From Diplolepis rosae (taxonomy: Eukaryota > Arthropoda > Insecta > Hymenoptera > Diplolepididae): a DNA stretch of 64,000 nucleotides. The stretch lies in contig JAPYXD010000752.1 of assembly GCA_030998225.1 (NCBI GenBank), positions 18,492,501-18,556,500 on the forward strand, written 5' to 3'. Under the pieces are notes generated by a model, which searched no databases, was not told the DNA's origin, and saw nothing but the letters and a program-made list of their open reading frames with translations. Positions 56,368 to 64,000 of this stretch are shown piece by piece. The translations under genes were made by a program, and so were the position numbers. Numbering within the stretch: the first letter of the stretch is position 1; every line of letters starts with the position of its first letter.

Positions 56368-56580
56368 TTGTTTCGGAAAAGAATTCCATTTGGGAGCTTC
56401 TTTCCAAAAAAACTCTCAAATAAAATTAAAGCGGCGTCACTTTACTCGTATGTGATGAATTGTAGATTTAATTTGAAGGAATTGCTGCTTGGTAAAAATG
56501 ACGATGTAGCAAACAGAACATCAGTCGATTCCAATTTGACTACATCCTCATCTACAATTTCTGACGAAGAATCTGACTAA
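56368..56580 (+). CDS. Unrecognised 70-codon ORF with acidic serine tail
   Basis: Contains SYVMNCRFNLKELLLGKNDD and ends TTSSSTISDEESD. The tail resembles the C-terminal end of several transposon proteins here (for example 30067 and 41844), so it may be the last exon of another remnant. No family recognised. Confidence 0.25.
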   Translation: MFRKRIPFGSFFPKKLSNKIKAASLYSYVMNCRFNLKELLLGKNDDVANRTSVDSNLTTSSSTISDEESD

Positions 56581-57583
56581 AAATAAATCTAGTTTCGTCT
56601 TTACACTCACATTTAGGAAACCAGAATTTAACGAACTGATTTTAGAAACATTCCGAAAATATAAGAATAAAAAGGTAAATAAGCGGATGCGTATTGTAAA
56701 TGTTTTAAAACCTTAGAAATGAACCGAAATCGAATCGAATAAAGTCTATGATGACTATCGCCTTCCTCATCGCTATCATTTCGAAAGTAATTTTATAAAT
56801 TCTGAAAAAATTTCAGGTAGCTTCGAAGATAAGAATAAATAAAATATATTTTTAACAATTTAATGATAAGGAGGATGAATCAATATTTAATTAATTTAAG
56901 TGTTACTAGCAATATCAATGCCTTAATTTTGAATTAAGGGACTCTCGAAAAATTCACTATTAGAAATTTCTATCGTAATTTTCCGAAACCCGTGACTGGA
57001 GTTTTATTCAGTTACAGTTTCGTAAAATTGAGTTATAATTTCAAAAAATCCAATTACTTTTCAGGTAATTTAATAAACAATTTCTTAATTTTCAGTTACA
57101 ATGTCTTGAATATTCTGATACTTGTATCTCGAACTTCTTAAACTTGTCACAGGAATAATTTAACCTATTGAGTAACTGAAGTTTTATGCAATTGCATGTA
57201 AATGAGCGTTTTGTTACAGTTTCGTAATTTCATGATAATTTTATAGAAATTCTGTTACAGTCTAGTAGTTTTGAGATACATTTTATGAAAATCCAATTGA
57301 GTTTCATAATATTAAGAAAAGTTTCAGAAAATTCAGTAAATTTTTCGCAATTTTAAGATACCTTTACTTAAAAACATCCTAAATATCGTCAAATTTTACG
57401 TTATCTTTGTGACATAAAAGTTTTGTAAATTTGAGAAAATTTCTAACAATATTATCAGACCATAACGAATTTGTAAAATTATTCGACATTAATATAGATT
57501 CTTACTAAAATTACAAGGAATACATAAAACAATTTGATTCAATATACAAGATAAAGAACACATTTGACAATAAATACATAAAA
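56581..57583. other. No gene seen
   Basis: AT-rich; many related TTT(C)AG(T)AATTTT-like phrases suggest old degenerate repetition but no clean unit. Confidence 0.35.
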
Positions 57584-57595
57584 TTGATATTTTTA

Positions 57596-57820
57596 AATAT
57601 TTCAGGTCATTGCAAATGCGGAAGTCAATTAAAATGTGAAATTTTACTATCTTCAAAACACGAAGAAATTATAAAAATAACATGCGTAGCTTCTACGGGC
57701 AATGCAAATTATGGTAAACGAAAATGTCGGGGCGAGATCCGGAAAGAAATTGTCTCGAGATTGGAGCATGAATCTACAGAATCCTATAAATCAAAAAAGC
57801 AGCTGAAATGGTGAAAGAAG
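57596..57820 (+). pseudogene. N-terminal region of a transposase-like protein
   Basis: Reads HCKCGSQLKCEI, ACAT then GNANYGKRKCRGEIRKEIVS and SKKAAEMVKEGDT after one shift. C-x-C...C with KR-x-x-RG-x-x-R and a following A-x-x-(M)-x-x-GD pattern occurs in the N-terminal part of an uncharacterised insect/cnidarian transposon family often called MULE-like. The C-terminal part of the same type is at 58989-59640. Confidence 0.4.
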
Positions 57821-57824
57821 GTGA

Positions 57825-58450
57825 TACATATATGACAACGCTAACTATTTTTCGAATGCTACCGCTGGTGTGATTGATAATATTAAGTACTCAATACAAA
57901 ATGGGTTGACTGCGGTGTTGAATGAAGCAGCACAGGAAGTATGAGTAACGCGCATAATTTTTTGCAATACCTAGCAACATCCTCTTGTGCTTGACTTGAA
58001 CGAAGTATACATATATGACAACGGTAACTATTTTTCGAATGCTACCACTGGTGTGATTGATAATATTAAATACTCAATACAAAATGGTTTGACTGCCGCG
58101 TTTAACGAAGCAGCACAAGAAGTCATGGGTAACGCGCATAATTATTTGCAATACCTACCAACATCCTCTTGTGACCATCAAGGTTGATGCAATATTATTA
58201 GCTTCTAGGTCCGTGAGGGCTGTGTTAAGAAGGCAGGTCGCATCGACAAAGTCAGTTAAATATTTGCTTGACATGAAGGAAGTATACATATACGACAACG
58301 CTAACTATTTTCTGAATGCTACCACTGGTGTGATTGATAATTTTAAGTACTCAATACAAAATGGTTTGACTGCCGTGTTGAACGAAGCAGCACAGGAAGT
58401 TATGAGTAACGCGCATAATTATTTGCAATACCTACCAACAGTAAATATGT
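57825..58450 (+). repeat. Coding segment amplified in three tandem copies
   Basis: The same segment starts at 57825, 58008 and 58285. Each encodes YIYDN-x-NYF, NATTGVIDN, KYSIQNGLTA and NEAAQEVM, ending AHNYLQYLPT. Copies two and three are 277 bp apart, with a spacer encoding VDAILLASRSVRAVLRRQ; the first spacer has lost about 94 bp. The copies are close to identical yet in different frames, so they were amplified recently but are not one functional protein now. Confidence 0.75.
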
Positions 58451-58988
58451 ACAGAGTATCAGCAATCGTTCACTGCAAACTATCGAGTTTTATTTGATGC
58501 TTATTGAATATTATCTTCAAATTTATAAAAAATTTACACAGTGGAGAACTTACCATTGGCCCATGCTTGGTCCAGACATGGAACCTAATGATAGCAGTAC
58601 TTTTGCAACATTGGCCGCCAGTCTTGGGCCACTATCGGCTCAACCTTAGGATGATAATCACAATGCTTAACTTGGCATCCGGTAAAAGAGCAAGACTGTC
58701 AGCCATGACATGCCAAGAGTTTCGAAAATATGGGTAATTATTGATGTCCGAGAAGTTGGCACCGCTAGTTTGAATTTTCGAATAAATAAAAGTTTTGCTG
58801 AATTGAGCTAGATTTGTGCTGCATTGTGCCGGAAACGATTTTTCGAAAAAATAAAAATTAGAGCCAAAATACCCAAAAAACGATTTTTTACCAGCGCCGC
58901 CATTTTTTTTCGAGATAAGAAATGTTGTGTTGGGTAGCCCTTAATAGATTGAAGAACGTGCCGTACAGAAATTGAAGAATTTGTAAAC

Positions 58989-59640
58989 GTGATGTTGGAA
59001 GAAGAGGAAAACGAAGATGCTGCACAAGAAAAGGAAACAAGCGAAGAGAATGTGAGAGAACAAGATAAGGGTCTATTAACTTACTGGGCTATATCAATGG
59101 AAGAAAACGTTGACATCAAACTGAAGGATGAAAATGGTGACGGTATAAATCCTCGAAATTGTCCGAAATTTGCGACTCCTCTCCTCAAGCAAGTAAAAAC
59201 AATTCCTTTGTGGTCGTGTATTCGACGAAACAATTTTAAATACGGACGAATTCCAGCTAGTAGTGCTCCTGTAGAAAGCGAATTCAAAACAATAAAAAAG
59301 CAAATTCTACCGAAACCAAAACGAACAGATGTAGTGGTAGAATCTCTCGTTAGGTACTATAATGGAAAATTGAAATTAGTTGAATGTTCTAATAGATTCG
59401 AAAAAGAAATCGAGAAAGACAGCCAGAATAAATCACAAGGACCTGAAAATGTTTTCGCAGTTAAATCTACTACTTTTCAGTCCGAAAAAAAAAATATTCT
59501 ATAAGCTCTAACGAAATTACGAAAGAATAGAATTTCCAGTAGAGCCAGATGTAGCAAATCGAAGCCCTTTGAAGAAGAAGAAGAAGAAGAAGAAGAAGAA
59601 GAAGAAGAAGGTCACGGAGAACGAAGAATCTGTACTCCTT
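58989..59640 (+). pseudogene. C-terminal region of the same transposase-like gene
   Basis: A 171-codon frame (58989-59504): acidic start, then LTYWAISMEENVDIKLKDEN, GDGINPRNCPKFATPLLKQV, IPLWSCI and SSAPVESEFKTIKKQ, followed by RTDVVVESLVRYY. After a GAA repeat another frame reads GHGERRICTPCS, the usual ending of this family (G-x-G-x-(K/R)R-x-C-x-x-C). The RNase-H core between the N- and C-terminal parts is not recognisable, apparently replaced or lost around the tandem array. Confidence 0.45.
59571..59610 (+). repeat. (GAA)13 microsatellite
   Basis: Forty bases of GAA repeat inside the transposase-like remnant; in its reading frames it encodes poly-Lys or poly-Glu. Confidence 0.95.
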
Positions 59641-59744
59641 GTTCCGTTAGTTCCACTAAGAATGCTAGTTACGTTTCGTAACTTTAAGAAAAGCGAAATT
59701 ATCTTTATTAAATACGTGCCCACTTGATATTTTGTTTCAAATAA

Positions 59745-59902
59745 TATTATCAGCAATAACTGACAGCGAAAAACTACGAAAATTTGCTGAAGATCACAAA
59801 TCTAGTAATGCTCTATTCGAAATGGCTTTAGAAGTCTCGGATAAGAAAGTTCAACTTAAAACTTATCAAAAGAGAGCAGAAATTTTTGTCAATTATTCAT
59901 AA
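59745..59902 (+). other. Short coding-like fragment
   Basis: Open stretch SEKLRKFAEDHKSSNALFEM then ALEVSDKKVQLKTYQKRAEI and a stop. Amphipathic and helical-looking; it may be the last exon of the preceding remnant or a separate gene fragment. Confidence 0.25.
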
Positions 59903-60134
59903 TTATTCAATTCATAAACACGCCTAGTTTTTAAGAAATCTCTATCTGCCAAGCCGGATGTCAACCCTTAATAAAGATATTGCCTACAATTACAATTAGT
60001 GGCAAAGAAATTGACAAACCTTTAGAACAAGTGATCAAAGATCACGTCGCGCTTCCAAGTGTTCCATGCCGAACAAATAATTGTACGGAGCAGGTGGACA
60101 ATCAAATCCATAAAACAGGTATATTTATTAATAT

Positions 60135-60265
60135 AAATTTAAAGAATTTGAAATCTTTTTGTGGAAAAAATGACGCTTTCAACTGAGCCGGGATTCAAGC
60201 ACGGATATTTTAATTCCCGGTCGACTCCTCTAACCAACTGAGTTATACAGGCGTCCGACTTCTCC
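60135..60265 (-). mobile_element. tRNA-derived SINE
   Basis: On the minus strand the head has an A-box-like TATAACTCAGTTGGTTAGAG and a B-box-like GCTTGAATCCC at tRNA spacing, inside a tRNA-like fold (GGGA...TCCC T-arm neighbourhood). It passes straight into a non-tRNA body GAAAGCGTCATTTTTTCCAC that is also found at 1750-1800. That shared body makes a SINE more likely than a tRNA gene. Confidence 0.6.
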
Positions 60266-61302
60266 TTCTCCACAGGAAAACTTCTTTATATCACCTACAA
60301 AAATTTCGAACTCAACTATATTATTTACACTGATTCGCCGGTACAGCATGCCTCATAAAATTTAATTGTTTATTAACACTTCGCAGTACGTTGGATATGA
60401 AAAAGGATTATCTGAAACATTCTACGTAATTTCATACGCAGAATTGAATGGCATTATCAGTTTTAAACGAATTCTTAACTATACAAAAGTTATTTATACA
60501 ATTAAGAAATCACATTTTTCTGGCCTTCTTCTGATCAAACTCTCTAAACTAAATATCAACTTCTCTTCTCTGCTATCTGTCTATCCACGACCAGTCATAA
60601 TGTCATATTCGAGCCACAACTTTCAAAATATTTGTACATAATAGTAATTTTTGAATAGATGCATCTCTATGTCTCTCGTTTAATACAGTTCTATCAACCC
60701 TACTTTACTACCACATGCAACGTTTATTACTTAACTTTTATTAATATCATTGTTAGGAAACGTTAAAGACACATTAAAAGATAAACTGTCACTAATTTCA
60801 CATCACCCATGTGCTTTCAATTCCAACTGCTATCAGTGGACTACGCTTTTTAGTTCAAAAGTTTTTTTCTCATATTCTGAAATGTTTTCAAGTGTAATGT
60901 GGTTTATATAAAAATACTTGGAAATAAAAAGAACTTTCGGATGTGAAAATGTTATTTTTTATTTTAAAACCATATTAAATTTAAAACTATAACGACCTAA
61001 AACCCTATTTCTCATAAATTACACAAAAAACCATTAAAGGCATTGAATTTCTCTTAATTTTCAAATGAATTTGGATATCGAATTACAAATATGTGAAATT
61101 CAAGAAAAGACACTAAGGAAGGTTTGTTCCCTGTTTAATGCTTTTAAACAATAAGAAAAACCTTTTTTAGTGTATTTTTTCGATTTCATCACTTAAATTC
61201 GATATTTTAATTCGGTCAAAAGTGAGCTTCGAAAAAAAATTGATTGAAAAATAATAAACCTTTACAAAAAAAAACTGCTTTACTAAAATTTACTTACTCA
61301 TT
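60266..61302. other. No gene seen
   Basis: A 91-codon plus-strand frame at 60366-60641 has no motif and amino-acid bias typical of AT-rich noncoding DNA. Confidence 0.35.
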
Positions 61303-61590
61303 ATGCCCTTTGGAGGCCATGTGATACTGAAACGATCCCTACCTTACCAAAACTTTCTTTTCGCCAAACTCGTTTCCACATGACTAAAGACGATTTAAAA
61401 CTTTTGAAAAATTAATAAAAAGCTCTTCTAATCATAACCATTTTAGATTAGATAAACATACGTTATAGGTTTTTGAAATAATTTCTCAATGCTTCAACTG
61501 GATATCCAAATTCACATGAACGTAAGTTTAGCTGAAAGTAATTGTCGGTAAGGTAGGGATGGGATAAAAAGCATATGGCCTTAAGGGTGC
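61303..61590. mobile_element. MITE-like element, about 40-bp inverted ends
   Basis: GCCCTTTGGAGGCCATGTG...ATCCCTACCTTACC on the left faces GGTAAGGTAGGGAT...CATATGGCCTTAAGGGTG on the right, with a 14-bp perfect inner part. No ORF; target duplication not resolved. Confidence 0.6.
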
Positions 61591-62011
61591 TCAACTCATT
61601 GAAATGAGCTCAAACTGAAAAACGGTCAACAGATGCGAGATAAAAAAAAATTGCAATGCATTCTATCAGTAGTAGCAATACATTCCTTAGAAAAAGTTAG
61701 CGTCATAACAGTTACTCGAAATTTCTCATTTTTTCATCGATTGTGGCATAAAACACAACATTTTATTCAATTCATTTGTTTCAAAAATACTGGCAGAGAA
61801 AAACTTGGTTACTTAACGAAACCTTAACAAATTGACTTTTTTTTAAATTTGGAGATCAGGATTCCAGAAAATGTTCTGATTAATAAAACGAGATATTATT
61901 TATTGAAAATGAATAACAATTATGGTCTTTTACCAAGTTTAATTTCACGAGCCAAGAAGTATTGAAGTTTATACAACTACCATAAATAATAAATAAATAC
62001 CCTGCAAAAGA
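61591..62011. other. No gene seen
   Basis: No supported feature; a 64-codon frame (61633-61827) has no motif. Confidence 0.35.
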
Positions 62012-62446
62012 TTGCTTCCTTCTCACTATTTCATTGCGAGAAAATGGTACAAAATTCTACCACTCCCAACCGAAGCTGAACAACCTACCATTATCAAACC
62101 TATGACGAAGCCAACATGGGAATATATTAACCCTGCAGAATTGGCAACTAATGGCATCTACACTGAACAAGACGTAGAACAACTCAGGGAACGGATTATG
62201 TTCCCTGTAGAAAAACCTGTTCTTCTAAATGACTTAGCAAGGGAAATGAGAGGACATCCAATATTCAACAATGAAGGAGCCTTACTCAAGTTTTCGAATG
62301 ATGAAGCTGTAGAAAAAATCATCGAAAGTACCTGGAGCAAGATGTGGGCTCGATTAATAACTTTTGGAACGTTCAGTGCTGGAATCATAGCTATTATAAT
62401 GCTTATCCCATTTTTAAAAACTAATCGATATAATTATCCAAGGTAA
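62012..62446 (+). CDS. Env-like membrane protein, C-terminal fragment (errantivirus-type LTR element)
   Basis: A 144-codon frame, open at its start with no ATG, so truncated upstream. It has a proline-rich lead (LPLPTEAEQP), PTWEYINPAEL, a helical segment around RIMFPVEKPV, a predicted membrane span at residues 115-135 (TFGTFSAGIIAIIMLIPF) and a short basic cytoplasmic end. This layout fits the C-terminus of the envelope-like protein of env-carrying gypsy elements. Context supports it: a polypurine tract and LTR follow 450 bases downstream. The receptor-binding, cleavage and fusion parts are not present. Confidence 0.5.
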   Translation: MLPSHYFIARKWYKILPLPTEAEQPTIIKPMTKPTWEYINPAELATNGIYTEQDVEQLRERIMFPVEKPVLLNDLAREMRGHPIFNNEGALLKFSNDEAVEKIIESTWSKMWARLITFGTFSAGIIAIIMLIPFLKTNRYNYPR

Positions 62447-62890
62447 TACTTTACATTCAGTATATGGATAGTCCATACACTTACTTGGAGCTACATGGAG
62501 TTCAGTTATGAATTTATTACTTCATTTCGCCAAAAAACCTTATCAACCTGTTGATTTGGAACTTGGAGAAGTCAACCCTATAACACCTTCACCACAGGAA
62601 GAAGGTACCAACGAACCAACAAGACTTTTTTTCAAACTAACATTCAACCTCAATAGTACATCAATAATGAAACTTGGTATGTCTACCCTTTCTCTGGTGA
62701 CAACACACATGCACTAGGTCCTGAATAGTTATTTGGTACATTTCCCTACTTTGTATTTTAATCCTGCAATCCATACGTTGCATATTTAGGGATATTATAA
62801 CTAGGAATTATTAAAATGATAAAAACTAATAGATAAGTACACAGAGAGACGCTTCCTATTCAAGTTCCACATTTCTAGCAACTGTTTTAC
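62447..62890. other. Region between the env-like ORF and the LTR
   Basis: A further frame (62508-62717) starts MNLLLHFAKKPYQPVDLELG and may be an alternative or extended cytoplasmic tail. No domain recognised. Confidence 0.3.
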
Positions 62891-62898
62891 GGTGGGAG
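62891..62898 (+). promoter_or_regulatory. Polypurine tract
   Basis: GGTGGGAG immediately before the LTR start TGTAACGTCC; position and composition fit the plus-strand primer site. Confidence 0.5.
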
Positions 62899-63831
62899 TG
62901 TAACGTCCAGCAAAACTGACCCTTGAACTGTGATAACTATCTATTACCTTATGTCCTAAATTATATGTAAATATTTTTGACATCTTAGAATAAGATCAAA
63001 TCTAAATATCGACTTTTAAATAAGGTTTATAAGCGTACTTTACAACGACTACATGCCTCTATTTACCTTAGACTTACTATTAGGAAAATTATATACAGCA
63101 ACAGATACTGTAATCTTGAAGGCAAGAGTACATTTTTGAACGATAAAAGGATGAAATAAAAAAAAATATGTAATAACGAGAATCTTTCTCATGAAATCGA
63201 TGAATCACTCCAAACTTTGATCGAACTCTTCATCTAGGGCGTTAATATTCACGCATATCTTCAACGAATAGAAAAAATAGGCACTCTCGACGCTACCAAA
63301 ACAAGAATGGAAAGGGAAGGAAATGCTTTATATAAAAAATCAATACACATAAAAAAATATCAATTCAGTTCAGTTCAGCTCAGAAAAAACTTATATAATT
63401 CGATACAACATTCAATCCGGTGATCCAGAAAAATTCAATAATATTCAAAGTTTGGAGCGTTTCAACGATTTCACCCAAGGAAAAACTTGTCTACCAAAGA
63501 AATCAAAAACTCAACAAAAAAAAGTAAGTCAATTAAAGATTATTTTAACGTATTCTTCTTTCTTCTATTCTTTATTTCCTCTCTATTCTTTTATTTTTAT
63601 TTTAATATTACTTTAAATAAGTCACTGGGTGCCAGTAACCATCCTGGTATCGTGACTTATATTTTATTTTAAAATCTGAATATAAACTCTACCCTTTTCA
63701 TTCCAACAATGTGTTAGAATTAAGGCAATAAAAAAATAAATTCACTAATAAAAAGGATTGACAATTTTTCCCGGGCTGTTAGGATTAATTTCCTAGGGTC
63801 AGATAAGTTCAAATACGTCCTAGACGTTACA
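62899..63831 (+). mobile_element. 3' LTR of the env-carrying element
   Basis: Starts TGTAACGTCCAGC and ends CTAGACGTTACA at 63831, inverse-complementary ends. AATAAAAAAATAAA near 63730 fits a polyadenylation region. The length (933 bp) is long but possible. The same end motifs bound LTR debris at 17445, 18235 and 22155. No 5' copy lies in the window. Confidence 0.5.
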
Positions 63832-64000
63832 AGAGTTTCATTTGATTAAAGAGTACAGTATTACTTTTATTTTGTGTTCCTATCCTATGTTATGTTTCAT
63901 TTGACATATTAAAGCTTGTTTATTTTCATTTTAATAAATTTAAAAAGTATAAAATTAAACATTTTTTTCAGATTTTTCTTTAAAATTCATCCAAAAAAGG
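63832..64000. other. No gene seen
   Basis: AT-rich end of the window. Confidence 0.4.

Noticed and set aside
60185..60265. A functional tRNA gene on the minus strand
   Set aside because: A- and B-box-like words are present, but the acceptor stem does not close well, and the attached body is repeated at 1750-1800, so a SINE is the better reading.

Overview
The window is AT-rich eukaryotic DNA with spliceosomal introns (GT...AG) inside its transposon genes. Its contents are a mix typical of insects: R1-clade, Transib, Kolobok-like, CACTA, hAT, Polinton, gypsy and copia remnants plus a tRNA-derived SINE. I read it as insect, possibly a hymenopteran, transposon-dense intergenic or heterochromatic DNA; the order-level guess is weak. 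I could not recognise a single confident host gene. Almost every long reading frame belongs to a mobile element, and most are broken by one or a few stops or single-base indels.

Left part (1-16.2 kb): several MITE-like inverted repeats, then a two-gene CACTA/EnSpm-type unit (transposase 4036-5992; a seven-exon DUF4806-type gene 6510-9822 with a tandem exon duplication and a MITE in one intron). These are followed by a degraded DDE_Tnp_4 pseudogene (minus), a hAT C-terminal remnant, two minisatellite-like arrays and one end of a Polinton-like element (15729-16185).

Middle-left (16.5-22.2 kb): LTR-type debris with TGT(A/T)ACGTCC...GGACGTTACA ends, a copia integrase fragment, three tandem hairpins with covarying stems and a conserved loop, and a 29-bp tandem array.

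Middle (22.85-31.74 kb): one R1-clade non-LTR retrotransposon, itself internally deleted, was used as a landing pad three times. A Kolobok-like element with TTAA duplications entered at 23734-26494. A Transib/RAG1-core-type element with an intact right end (CACTGTG followed by CGACG) ends at 30741. A 162-bp hAT MITE with a perfect 8-bp duplication lies at 31194-31355.

Middle-right (32.4-44.2 kb): a two-frame unknown unit, a second copy of the Polinton-like end (integrase C-terminus plus a small cysteine-rich ORF), then a gypsy element (PBS, gag, zinc knuckle, protease, integrase zinc domain). The gypsy is split by a transposon carrying dispersed TGTAACGTTGCCAGTG repeats, by a second DDE-like transposase joined in frame to the gypsy protease, and by a 1.7-kb long inverted repeat with 634-bp arms.

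Right part (44.2-64 kb): a Polinton-type DNA polymerase B pseudogene (minus), palindromic elements, a long TA microsatellite, a GC-richer segment with CTCF-core-like motifs, second truncated copies of two of the elements above, several tandem arrays, a transposase-like gene with an internally amplified segment, a SINE, and the 3' end of an env-carrying LTR element (env-like ORF, polypurine tract, LTR).

All family calls rest on motif recognition by eye. No database search was run.
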